Below are positions 53,241 to 64,000 of a stretch of 64,000 bases of DNA, piece after piece. This DNA is from Hypoxylon rubiginosum (Eukaryota > Ascomycota > Sordariomycetes > Xylariales > Hypoxylaceae): contig CADCXA010000029.1 in NCBI GenBank assembly GCA_902806565.1, positions 1,888,792-1,952,791 of the forward strand, given 5' to 3'. How positions within the stretch are numbered: the stretch's first letter is position 1; every line of letters starts with the position of its first letter. Made by a program: the position numbers and the translations under genes. A model generated the notes under the pieces. The model was not told where the DNA came from. It saw nothing but the letters and a program-made list of their open reading frames with translations, and did not search any database.

Positions 53241-55681
53241 TTACTGTTTGTCAAATGTCAAGATTATGCTCTCGTAATCCGAGCTTGGCCAACTTAGCCT
53301 TAGCCCAGCATTCATCAGTGTCGACCCGGACCAGCTCTGCTCCCAAGTCCCATTGCTTACCTTATACTTCGCGTCCGCATCTAGGCCTTGTAATTTCAGC
53401 GGAGATGGTAGAGGCTTTAGGGCTGACCGGATTTGGAAGGCGAAAAGGACAGCAGAGTCGGCCTCGGGCGATACGAACATGGCTGCGGGCCAGTTAGACT
53501 GGTCCGGGAGCGCTAGGCGATAGAAGTCGCCGTTAATAACGATAGGGTTGATCTCTTGCTGTTTAGAAATGAGTTGCGGAATGGCGTCGCGTTCCTCCTG
53601 GTCAAGTTCAGAAGGATCCAGCTCGAAACCGAAGGATCCGCACATAGACGCCACAGCAGCTCGGAAAGCTAGAGGAGTGGTCCTACCAGTTTGCTGATTG
53701 GGAACGGCGCTGACGTGGCAGCCCATTGCCGAGGGAGGATATGGGTATGACGTCCCAAACTGGATGTGCAAACGCTCCAAGCCATCGGTATCGTCGCTGG
53801 TCCAACTTTGTGGCCAGTAGTGGAGTAGACCCGGGTCGAATCTTCCTCCTCCTGATGCGCACCCTTCCCAAAGGATCTCCGGGTGTGCAGTCGTGAGGTT
53901 GTCGATAACACGATACATGCCTAACATATATGCGTGGTTCGCGGATGGCGAGGACATCTCGTGCATACCGCGGTTGTTATCCCACTTGATATATCGTATC
54001 GAGGCAGAATCGAGTATTTCTTCGATTACAGTGATGATATAGTCCTGCAGTCTGTTAGTACAAGTCTTGCGGATCTTATCCTAATGTACGTACCTGTACC
54101 TCCTGGAGGCCAAGATTTAACACAAGTTGGTTCCTTTGCAGTGTACGATTGTGATCCCCCGCGTGCATGCACCAGTCAGGATGTTCCTTGTAGAGAGATG
54201 AGTCTGGATTTACCATCTCCGGCTCGACCCATAGCCCAAATTGTACATGCTCCGTGGAGTTTTTGACAACAATCTGGTCTACCTGATCGACATACGGTCC
54301 AAGTCCATCGGGAAACTTGGCAGGATTTGGTGTCCAGTCTCCTAGGCCCAAGCTATCGTTGTTGCGCGGATATTCCGTGCCAAACCATCCGTCGTCGTTG
54401 ACGAATAGGGTACAACCGAGCTCCGCAGCGTCTTGGGCCAATTTGACCATGGAAGACTGGTTGAAATCAAATGCTAAGCCTTCCCATGAATTAAGTAGCG
54501 GTGGTCGAGTCTGGAATGTATGGTTCGACCGGGACAAGTGGCTCCTATAGAGTGAGTGGAAAGAGCGCGACATGCCACCTAGTCCTTGTTCCGAGGAAAC
54601 AGAGACTACCTCAGGCGAGGTAAACGTCTCACCTGGAGCTACGGGCCACGAGAGATGCAGAGGGTTCATACCAAGGAGGACCCGCACCCAACCGGTGGAC
54701 CACCGCTCTACATCAGCAGAGAATGAGCCGGTGTAAACCAGGGAGTAGCCCGTTGCTGAACCCAGAGACTCGGTAGTGCTCGGAGGTGCGAGTGCAAGGA
54801 AAGGGTTATGAAAATGAGATGAATATCCTGCTGATGAGCGGAACCTAGTGATGGTATTAGCTAGGAGGTAGGCAGATAACGGCATGTAGAGGTAAATAAA
54901 GACTGGCGAAAAGGACAGGAGGTCTAGCTTACCCTTGCTCTCCATAGACAACCGGCCGTCTATTTATATGCGCCTCCGCTGCCCAATCGCCATGGAGATC
55001 AAGCATTTCCAACTCCTCATTCGGCATGTCCACACTCCAGCTACTCGCTCTCAGCACTGTTATATCCTGGCTCCCGTTATTTGTGATCCGAAAGCTGCGG
55101 GCGACCGCATTGTACCGAGGGAAGATGGAGTAGTACAAATCCGCAGAGACATCCGAATAGCTGTCATACATGTGCACGATGAGTGTCGAGACGTCTACTT
55201 CATCGCCGTACGTAGCTGGCAAGCCGGGGAGGGATGGCTTCCCAGAGCTAATGTCGTAACCGGTATAGGAAAATGCGGACACGGTATTGCCATCGGCGTG
55301 CTGGATGTGGATTGCTGGCACCCGAAAATCGCCTCGACCAAGGTCGGGAAACTCGCGACGGGAGTAGGTATAGGGACCACCCCAGCCAGACGTGACGCCG
55401 TCGAAATCTGGAACAGTCTCGGCAGCGTAAGCACCCCAGTGATCATGGACCAAGTCCAGTGTCAACGGATCAACATGGAATTGGTAGGAGATGTTGGAAG
55501 AAGCCAGAGTGAAGGAGGGTCCATTTTCGTCAACCGAGATCCCTATACCAGTTAGTTACCTCTATTGTTGGTTGGGTGCTTGTCAATATGATTCCTTACA
55601 ATTCACATCCCCTAACACCAACCCCAACAGAGGGAATAGACACCCTAGCAGCCTGGTTGGGAGGAGATTTTGAGTCCTCAT
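53241..55681 (-). CDS. Secreted GH36 alpha-galactosidase
   Basis: Four exons (55681-55600, 55542-54933, 54844-54094, 54044-53241) give 748 aa. The first exon encodes a signal peptide ([19 protein letters not shown], residues 1-19, continuing GLVLG). The beta-sandwich N-domain follows ([20 protein letters not shown]), then the catalytic barrel with [20 protein letters not shown], and the nucleophile Asp503 in [18 protein letters not shown] near residue 564 supplies the acid/base. A C-terminal beta-domain ends the protein. Many NxS/T sites fit secretion. GH36 enzymes hydrolyse terminal alpha-1,6-galactose from raffinose, stachyose and galactomannan fragments, so it serves plant polymer or oligosaccharide use. 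The splice phases are all consistent. Confidence 0.93.
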
Positions 55682-56656
55682 TTTCCCCCTTTTTGATTTC
55701 CTTGCCTGAGAAGTCAATGGATGGTTAGACCTGCCCTCTCAGTCTTTATTGAGCTACACGCGAGTTTAGATATATATCTGATCCTTCGGGATCCTTCGAG
55801 GCGACCTAACCCCGAGCTCTCCCCCCCAAAGGACATGTGATCTTACGTCACTTGCAGCCGCAAAGACTCTCATCCTTGTCAAGCCGTTTCTTCAGCTCCG
55901 ACTTGGGGTTAGTATAGGAGGAACCTCCACCGAATGATGCGTTTAAAGGAAGCCCAGAGCATCGACCGAGAAGCGTCCTTTTTTATTCTTGGTAAAGTCT
56001 GCCCTGAAAATGCAAGATGTAGACTAGCATAGCATAGTGCAGTATAGTAGCATCTATACGACGCTACCTAGTCACTTGGCAGGACTAGCTACTCCGCATC
56101 TCTGTTTTCTCCGCACCGCATCATGGCTAATTGTCCGTTAAGGCGAGGAGGCATGCGGGGAAATGAAGCAAACGGCAATTAGGTGGCAGATCTCGGGGCT
56201 GACGGAATGATTCATTAATTTCCCAGCCCCCGTCGGATGGGGAGAAAAGAGGGGGATACCAAATAGCGCTGGAACCTTTCCCCCCTTTTTAACTCCAAGT
56301 TGGGGTAGGTTAGCTGGTTAGGTAAGGAAATATCTTTACTAATCACTCTCGTCTCGACGATAGCTACGAAGTCGCCGTCTATAATCCTCTAATAAACTCG
56401 ACAACGACGAGGCCGGCTTTATTCCCCCGAATAATTTCCTCGAAACCGATGATGGCGCAAGGATTAATTCTAGATTTCTTTTGCTACGACAACTAAACCC
56501 GCAGTGGAGAACTTGCCTCCTATATCCCAAATATCCTGCCGGATGTGCTACTAGCGAGGTAGACCTTGTAGAAGGACCTCTCTAGTTGAGCTAGCAACCC
56601 TTGGTCAATTGGCAATTGAGGAGTAGGAAGCATTAGGCCGCGATACTATCCGGGGA
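55682..56656. other. Promoter and spacer around the alpha-galactosidase gene
   Basis: Contains the leftward gene's promoter and the downstream flank of the P450 relic. Only short frames are seen. A direct GATCCTTCG repeat lies near 55780-55800 and a TAGGTTAGCTGGTTAGGTAA stretch near 56312-56331. Confidence 0.45.
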
Positions 56657-57357
56657 TTACCATTCCGTCTCGCCGCTGTCTTCCGTTACTATGGCAAAAA
56701 TCTTGTCCGGTTTGGTCAGGTTAATGGCTGATCTGACGTCCTCAAAGCCCTGCCGCGCCTTGATCTCAACCTGAATATCATTATCTAGCTCCATAGCGAC
56801 GGCAGCAACATTGGTATTCACCGTAGTAGGAAGCTTCCAGTTCCCATACACAGGTTTCATATCCAACCTCGCAACGAAGACGACGACGACAGAGAGAATG
56901 TCGTTAGTCGCGAAGTGTCTGCCAAAACAGAGGGTCTTGCTGCCACCAAAAGCGTGGAAGCAGACGTTACGCGGCCGATTTCGCTTCTCAGGAGGGAATC
57001 TACGAGATTGAAGTCGGTAATATCGGTACTACCTTTTTGCCGTTTGAATGAGCTCCGGCTTTGTCACCACGTACATATTCTGGTCATAGTAAAGATGGAG
57101 GAGCCCGTCTGCCGGCTATGATGGGGTTAAGTACGGCTCGTGGGGAGAGATAAAGGCATAGCTGAGATTAATATAATATAGTAATTGAACTTGCTACGGC
57201 AAAGTCCAACTATGTGGCCAACAAAAGGAATTGATTGCGAGGCCAGCGGCGGCTCACGAGGGTTATAGCCGAACATTTTGCGAGTGGCGAAGTAGGCCAA
57301 AATGAGAAGACCGGTGAATATGAGGAGAAGGGTGGGATTCGTAGTCGAGGAAGACAT
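56657..57357 (-). pseudogene. Cytochrome P450 relic, internal deletion
   Basis: A P450 N terminus starts at 57357 (MSSSTTNPTLLLIFTGLL, a membrane anchor, followed by the hinge PPLASQSIPFVGHIVGL). It is followed within 250 bp by a short piece MYVVTKPELIQTAKR, then directly by the C-terminal heme region with RFPPEKRNRP, FHAFGGSKTLCFGRHFA (cysteine ligand in the normal FxxGxxxCxG layout) and a tail ending at 56657. About 300 central residues that should hold the I-helix and the ExxR motif are missing. A TAG stop and frame changes lie between the pieces. A full-length fungal P450 is about 500 aa, so this cannot be functional. It is related to the fungal P450s with PPL/IPFVGH hinges; no family number is claimed. 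Confidence 0.85.
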
Positions 57358-58963
57358 AACGATAATATATACCAGATCAGCGAAGCAGTACAATGAAAAA
57401 GGCACGTAGACGGTTGGAAGGATTGAAGGCGCAGCGGCGCATTGTTGGAAGATTTAGAGCTCAACCAAAGGCCTCTTGCTCAGAAGTAAGAAATATACAT
57501 ACACGTATCAGAAAGTTATTATTTAAACCAACCTCTTTCCCTTCTCGGCATACGTCACTCACCAGCTCACCGGTCGATGCGATGAATTCAACAACAGCAT
57601 CATTATAAATACATCGGGCGCAGAACGTAGTTTGTTCCATCCGCATAGCAATCTTTGTTCTGGTCTCAAGCTCTACCTCCTTTTCTCCTCAATATGGCAC
57701 AGAAAGCATAGCATTGCAACTCGCCAGCTCAGGCCAGTACCTATAAAAGAGCCTTGAAGCCGGCCACAGTTATTAATCAGTACGAAACTCAACTCAATCT
57801 TGCCCATGCAAATTCTGCTCACTTCCAGACCAAGCCTAGACGCGCAAACAACGTTACCACCGAAGGGCTAGAAAGAACAGTGCTTATTATCACGCGGGGC
57901 GGGTCCATCCTTGACATCAAGCGGTATTTCTCTAGTATGCAGAGCAATTCCGAAAGAACGCAACTTCCTCTCATCATTCCCGATAAATCTGAAATCAGTT
58001 TTCTGTGGTCAAGCTTGTCTTCGAGAATTGCGTGGCGCGTTCAGTGTAGAAGCGAGGCCACCCGAAAATTCCTAGAAACTGTACCGAAAGGCATGAATGC
58101 GTTGTATTCGAGGAGCCCAGAAGCTTTGGCTCGAGGTACAGCTAGGAGTATAGCGGCCGAGGCGATCTTGATGTGGGCCAGTACGTTTGGTGTTGTTATG
58201 AGGATACTATAATCTTTCCTACCCCTTTTCACGAAACAATAAATGCCATAAAGAACAATGCTTCCTCGAAGGAACAATGAATACTATAAAGGAACGATGA
58301 TAAGTAACATAGGGAAAACAAAACATTGTTGTCTCCATTGTCTTGCTACTATGGAAGTTACGACCTAGAGCTAAAGGTATAAATAATGTTATTTTCGCTC
58401 AGAGGAGACCCTGTAACCTTGACGAGCAGCAAGGTCTTTTGCTTCCTGAACCTAGTCACGCTATTCGAAAATACTGCTTGCTTCCATCTACGTGGGTAAG
58501 GGCCAGCAGGCTAGAACCCTGACACTGTTTTTGCTACCTTCCTTGTTAACTTTAGGCATCCTATCAAGAATTTACATAAACGCAGGACGTGGGATACCAA
58601 AGCCCATTCCTGGTGCAAGACTAGAGAACACGTAACCGGCTTTCGTCTCCTTTCTTAATCAGGATTCACAAGCGCTTCTCGACAATCTCGGATGCTGCTA
58701 GCCCTGCTATCTCGTCTTTCCCTGGCAGCTATACCTCACTACACTATCCTTCCTCTTCTCCCGATCTCAAGTAGCGACCCATATCAGGAGAAGAACCTGT
58801 ACCACTCCACCACAAATTCCTCTCGTTGAGTAAATTTAGGGAGAACCAGTCAACCATAGTTGTCCGAGCTGCTAATCTGGCCCGCCTAGTTACCTTTTCT
58901 ATCCTCCCACCTAGACCTTAAACACTCCAATCGCCAGCTAGCTAAGTCTTTTACCTCGACGAT
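57358..58963. other. 1.6-kb intergenic stretch
   Basis: No supported gene. A 152-codon plus-strand frame at 57754-58212 begins with TTG and has no domain, so it is not called. The right part (about 58640-58950) is C/T-rich and probably the leader of the next gene. Confidence 0.45.
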
Positions 58964-59773
58964 ATGGCGCTTGTTGCAAGCTCGGCACGGTCAGGGATCC
59001 TCAGTATTCCCTGGGATCTGAAACTTGAGATCTTCAATTACCTACTCCACGATGATATCTTTGGCCGGACCTATCTGCATAGCGATGTTTCTTCCGGCAG
59101 CATCGAATGGTCCGGTTACAGCAGGGAGCGCAGCCCGCTTTCCTTGCTGCGAGTGTGCCGGCAACTCAGCGCAGAATTCGCCTCGGTAGTGTACAGATCG
59201 GTGGTCATTGGCGATAGCGATCTCGAATTCGGGATGTGGCAAGACTTTTTCCGAACGATCGGCCCAACGAACGCGAGCCACATCCAAGACATTCGGATCT
59301 ACTACCATTGCAGAGAGGAACCTTCTTCCTCGTTAGATTGGTATGGCTGTCCGTACCAATGGACCAGTGCCGACCTTTGGGTGTCACTGCTAGAGGAAAT
59401 GTACGTAGCTGGGGTGCGCCCAAAGCGTATACATATAGATGTCACTTGTTGCGAATATTGCTGCGCAGCACCGCCTAGCACGCAGCCCGACTACGAGCAC
59501 TTCGAGGGCAGCTTGATCCAATACGAACTCCCGCATGAATCTTGCGAGACCTACACGAACTTGGACTTTCTGAGAAGTCTGAGTTATTTGCTTGGTAGGG
59601 TCGAAAGAATTGCGTTCACCGGTGAATTTAATCCCCTGTGGCCCTCCGCCTTGAAGGCTCGGTTCGGACTGCAAACCGCCTGTCGAGGCCACCATGCCTT
59701 TCAGCCGCGCTATAGCTATCTAGGTGATTATAAAACGCATTTCGGGGATCATTGGGTGATGGAAAAACCGTAG
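58964..59773 (+). CDS. Hypothetical F-box/2EXR-like protein
   Basis: ATG-initiated, intronless ORF of 269 aa. It begins with an F-box-like or 2EXR-like segment (ILSIPWDLKLEIFNYLLHDD, about residues 12-31), then LLRVCRQLSAEFASVVYRSV, the arrangement typical of fungal 2EXR/DUF7730-type proteins. A pair of Cys-rich spots follows (CCEYCC near residue 164). There is no signal peptide. These families are large and variable in plant-associated fungi and mostly of unknown function. Some F-box members bring targets to SCF ubiquitin ligase, but a real F-box is not certain here. Confidence 0.62.
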   Translation: MALVASSARSGILSIPWDLKLEIFNYLLHDDIFGRTYLHSDVSSGSIEWSGYSRERSPLSLLRVCRQLSAEFASVVYRSVVIGDSDLEFGMWQDFFRTIGPTNASHIQDIRIYYHCREEPSSSLDWYGCPYQWTSADLWVSLLEEMYVAGVRPKRIHIDVTCCEYCCAAPPSTQPDYEHFEGSLIQYELPHESCETYTNLDFLRSLSYLLGRVERIAFTGEFNPLWPSALKARFGLQTACRGHHAFQPRYSYLGDYKTHFGDHWVMEKP

Positions 59774-60016
59774 TTTTCAACCGAGGAGCGGAATAAAAAT
59801 GATGTTAAGTTAGCTAGCCTCCCATAGAAAAAAAACACGACATAATAACCCTTGTAAACTCGGGCATAACGGGGTTTAACGCACTTAAAAGGACGGCCCC
59901 ACCACCGCATCGTACCTCTTAGTCTAGCTCCATGACGTCACGTCCTGCTGCATATCCCGTCGCGTCCTTCGCGTCCTTCACCAAATCCCATTATATTTTA
60001 CGCCTCCTAATCCGCC

Positions 60017-62372
60017 ATGGCAAACCAGGACCGATCGGAAACTATCAGAAACAATCCCATCGATAGAGGCCTCGAGGCTTTCCTTGCGTTATTTAGTTCT
60101 CTCTGCAAGAGTAACAACATCTGCTGCTCGGGAGAAGCCCTTGGCCAGCTTAGTAAAGAAGGTAGGATAGATGAATTGACCTTCTTGGTGCGCCTCTGCT
60201 AATTAATAAATAGATATACAAGACCTTATATCTGGGCTTTTACCGGTACTCCAAAACCTCCCTATCGCCCGACTTTTACCCTCTCAGACACGTGGTACTC
60301 TCCGAAGCGACCTACTGCGGCTCGAGGTCTCGCTCGACTCTAGCGACTTCGACTTCGAACATGTCAAACCCCTTTTACAAGCTGTCGTCGCTAAGAAATC
60401 CGACGAAGAGATCTGGGCACAAGTTTATCGTGCTGTTACCGAATCCACGCCGCCACCGCCGCCGCCCCGAACGATCGCCTCTCGTCTCCAGCAGACACCA
60501 TCGTCTCGTAACATGGGCAGTCTTGTAAACTCTTCAGAAAAACTCATCGATACAACTGAGGTACTCAAGGATGATCTCGGCCCCTTATATGTCGATATCC
60601 CACAGTTTCACGAGACTTTCTTCGGTAATATTCCAGAGTTGGAAAAGGCATCGAAAGTGATTTTTAATAAGTTCTGTGAGGGATCACGCCCACTCTTTCG
60701 CGATGGATGGACTGGATGGTCGGAAGGTGCCCAGCAGTCCGCTGTCATAGGATTTCTTGAAAATACATTCGAACAACTTGCTTTATGGGCCAAAGACCAT
60801 AGACCACTGCCAGCACGATGGTTGATAGCAGAGCCGAACAAGTCGCTTAAGGGGTCAACAGCACCGCGTAAATTGGACGTTGGTTTTGCAACCCACCCCG
60901 CCCCAACACACTGGTCTCAAATTCTCATACCCGGAGAACTGAAAAGCAATATAGATAAAGACAGGATAGGAGGGGCGTGGCTCGACATCGGAAAATACGT
61001 GAGGGAAGTATTTTACAGCCAAGAGACCCGGCGCTTCGTTCTGGCTTTTACCCTCTACGGACCTCTTATGCGCGTATGGGAGTTTGACCGTCTTGGCGGC
61101 ATTGCTTCGACGCAATTTGATATCAACAAAGAAGGGCTCCGGTTCGTATCGACAATTCTCGGCTTTTTGTGGATGGAGGAAGAGCTAGTATTCGACCCTA
61201 CTGTTATCACGGCAAACAACAAACAGTTCATTGAGATAATCCGGAATGGCACACAGGAACGCATCGTAATCGACGAGTTAATGACACGAGTGGGTTGTAT
61301 TGCCGGCCGGGCAACTACATGCTGGAAGGCCCACCCAGAGGAAGACCCGTCTACGACGCTTGTGATCAAAGATTCATGGCAGTACCCCGAGCGGGATGAG
61401 GAAGGCGAGCTTTTCCGCGAGGTAACTAGGCTAGGTGTTCGAAACGTTGCCCGATACTATCACCACGAGACCATCTTTGTCAATGGTAATGTCGATGATA
61501 TTCATCACGGCATAAGAAAAGGATTAGATATTACGAAGGCTTCTAATTACCGATCGCGACATATAGGTCTACATCAGGATTTAGGCCCGCATAGCATTTC
61601 AAATGATAGCGCCACCAGCCAGAAGAGGTCGTCTAGCCAAATCAGCGCGTCCCTGCCACCGAGCAAGCGACCGCGCTCGGAGTCTTCGATCGAAACCAAC
61701 TACAGCACACTACTCAATCGTGTCCATCGACGGGTTATTGTTTGTGATTATGGTCAGAGAATTGTTGATGGTAGCTCGCCTATGATGTTGCTTGTCGGGT
61801 TACAAGGCCATCTTGAGGGGCACAATTCATTGTTCTTCAAAGCTGGCATTCTTCATAGAGACATCTCAATCAACAACCTTATGATCAACGAGGACAGAGA
61901 CAACAAGTCCCAAGTTATATTTATGATCGACATGGATTCAGCCGCTCCGAAAGACGGACAAACCGCGTCGGGTGCGAGGTGGAAAACCGGCACGAGGGCT
62001 TTCATGGCCATTGGGGTGCTTCGAGGCGAGAAGAATACCTACCGGCACGACCTCGAGTCTTTCTTTTGGGTGATATTCTGGATATGCATCCATTACAATG
62101 GGAAAAGGGAGGTCAAGAATTCGCAGTTTCAGATGTGGAATTTTATTGACATGGAGAGACTGGGTAATGAAAAACATGGCTTGGTGTTAAATCCGCATTT
62201 TAACGACAGACTCGCTAAAGATTGCCAGCCATACTATAAGTCTTTAATACCTTGTGTTAATAGGTTCCGAGAGGTTCTATTTCTTGAGAATAAGCAAGTG
62301 GAAGACGACGTCTTGTACTCCAAAGTGTGGCATGTTTTTCGCGAAGCTCAGGATCGCCTGGGAACAACTTAA
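60017..62372 (+). CDS. FunK1-type fungal protein kinase
   Basis: Two exons, 60017-60161 and 60214-62372, join in phase across a 52-nt intron to give 767 aa. The internal ATG at 60513 leaves out an in-frame upstream 170 residues that continue without a stop, so the longer model is preferred. An N-terminal helical region and a polyproline stretch (PPPPPP) precede the long FunK1 domain. In it are DVGFATH, ELKSNIDKDRIGGAWLDIGKYVREVF, the catalytic loop GILHRDISINNLMI (Asp at about residue 600), VIFMIDMDSA in place of the DFG motif, and RHDLESFFWVIFWI. A Ser/Arg-rich insert (SQKRSSSQ...SKRPRSES) splits the domain. FunK1 kinases are expanded in filamentous fungi, with unclear targets. The gene ends only a few dozen bases before the AT-rich block. 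Confidence 0.86.
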
Positions 62373-62394
62373 CACCTTAGTATTACTAGTTAAC

Positions 62395-64000
62395 CGCCTT
62401 AGCTCACTTTTTAATAAAACCCCTTTTTTTATCACCTTACCGTATTTTAACACCTTATTTATTTTTACTTATAATTACATTAAAATAATAGCTTTTTTTT
62501 TATAAAATAAAATATAAGAAAAATTAAAAACTATATATTATATATATAATTTTAAAAATAAAAAATAAAATATTTATAAATTATATTATGATTAAATATA
62601 ATTTAATTTAATTTATAATTTATTATTAACTTAAAATAAAAAAAATTTATTAAAATAAAATTATATTTTTATAAAAATTATTCTTAAAATAAAAATAATT
62701 AATTATTAATTAAATTAAAAGTTTTATTATTTATATTTTATAAAATTATTATTAAACTTTTATTTATATTTTAATATAAAAATTAAAAACTTTATATTAT
62801 AATTTAATTTATAATTTAAATATTAATTTTATTTTTTTATTTATTAATTAATTTTAATTTAATTATAATATAATTTAAATTATTAAACTTATTTAATTAA
62901 AAGTTTTTAATTAATATAAAAGTTAAATTAATATAAATTTTATTTATTTAATAAAATATAATTAATAATTTAAAATAAATAACATTTTTTATATAATATA
63001 ATTTTTATTAATTTTTAATATAATATTTAAAATATATATATTTTATAAAATAACATTATATTAATTATTTTATTATATAAATTTATTATAAAATTATTAA
63101 TATATATTTTTATTAGTTAATAAAAATATAAATATTATATTTTTAAATTTTAATTATTTTTAAATATTAACGTTTTATTATTAATTATTTTATATATTTT
63201 AATTATTTATATTATATATAAAATATATTTTATATTAAAAGTTTTATATAATTAATAACTTTTAAATTATTTTAATTTAAAATTAATATATTTTTTAATT
63301 ATATAGTTATTTAATTAATTATTAATTACTTTTATTTATTATAATTATATATAAATATTATATAATTTTATAACCTTAATAAAAAATATATATTTATAAT
63401 AATTATTAAAACTTAATATTAATAATTTTATATAATAAATTATATAAAAAACTATTAATATAAAACAAATAAAATAAAATATATATAACTTAAATATTAC
63501 GTGAAAAATCAGCGAAAACTATATTACGTAAAAAGTGTTATTTTTTAAAATATATAATTTCTTTTAAATATAATTTTATTTTTAAATATAAATAATTTTA
63601 TAATTATATATTATAAAATATTATAATAAAACAAAATTAATTTATATAAAAATAAGTTTTTAAATAAATTTAATTTATAATTTATTAAAATTAAATTAAT
63701 TAAAATATTTAAATATATAAAAAATATAATATTTTAAATTTTAATATTAATAAATATTAAAAAATATTATATATTATATATATTAACGTTAAATTATAAT
63801 TATAAATATTTTAATAATAATATATTATATATAATTAAAATTAATATTATTAAATTTAAAATTAAATTAGTTTTTAAATAATATTAAATATATAAATATA
63901 TAAACTTATTTAATAAAATTATTAAAATATATTTATTTTTAAATTTAAACATTATTAAATATAAAACTTTTAATTTTTATATTAAAATATAAATAAAAAC
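62395..64000. repeat. Almost pure A/T block (RIP-type isochore edge)
   Basis: From about 62,395 to the end of the window nearly every base is A or T; by eye well over 90 percent, with only scattered G and C. No ORF of interest is present. TA-rich words dominate. A small island of less extreme sequence, with several C and G residues, lies near 63,497-63,540. This composition is typical of repeat DNA that was heavily mutated by repeat-induced point mutation or of a centromere/subtelomere-like isochore. The original element cannot be identified. The boundary lies directly after the kinase stop codon. Confidence 0.85.

Noticed and set aside
57754..58212. 152-codon plus-strand frame
   Set aside because: It begins at TTG with no upstream ATG, and has no recognisable domain or splice extension. 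The first in-frame ATG leaves only a short peptide.
1..64000. tRNA, rRNA or CRISPR array
   Set aside because: I found no tRNA cloverleaf-like box B, no rRNA segment and no regularly spaced repeats; CRISPR is not expected in a fungal genome.

Overview
The window looks like nuclear DNA of a filamentous ascomycete (Pezizomycotina, probably a Sordariomycete). Genes carry one to nine short introns of about 47-140 nt with GT...(C)TRAY...AG signals. The gene set is fungal (TeaR-like CaaX protein, Vps5, Med11, TAF5, bL31m, FunK1 kinase, DUF8021, DUF7726), intergenic spacers are long, and the right end drops abruptly into almost pure A/T DNA of the kind left by repeat-induced point mutation. The genus cannot be read from the sequence.

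Layout. 1-6.3 kb is gene-poor and holds a 621-bp inverted-repeat element (88-bp perfect TIRs, 8-bp target duplication). 6.3-18.3 kb has a metallophosphoesterase, a TeaR-like prenylated protein, an unrecognised coiled-coil protein, a flavin-reductase-like protein and, divergently, mitochondrial ribosomal protein bL31m. 18.6-24.8 kb is a housekeeping block: VPS5 (retromer), MED11 (Mediator) and TAF5 (TFIID/SAGA), the last two head to head.

25-40 kb is more accessory: a GC-rich glycosyltransferase, a broken hydrolase-like/TPR gene, a Methyltransf_16 gene with an in-frame stop, a berberine-bridge-type FAD oxidase, a secreted DUF8021 protein and a DUF7726 gene with a frame jump. 40.5-55.7 kb holds an FAD monooxygenase with a C-terminal membrane anchor, a PLP enzyme fused to a rhodanese domain, a DHA2-type MFS transporter with an 8-nt microexon, an NMNAT-like nucleotidyltransferase, an amidase and a secreted GH36 alpha-galactosidase. 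56.6-62.4 kb has a cytochrome P450 relic, a small F-box/2EXR-like protein and a FunK1-type kinase at the edge of the AT-rich block (about 62.4-64 kb).

Working together: MED11 and TAF5 both serve Pol II initiation, and bL31m and the flavin reductase-like protein both look mitochondrial. The FMO, PLP-rhodanese, MFS and P450 remnant could be the periphery of a metabolic cluster, but no PKS, NRPS or terpene-synthase backbone is present. Five genes between 27 and 57 kb have broken reading frames, meaning either local gene decay or consensus errors; the sequence alone does not decide. Splice models were built by hand from GT/AG signals, phase and family similarity; no alignment or RNA evidence was used.
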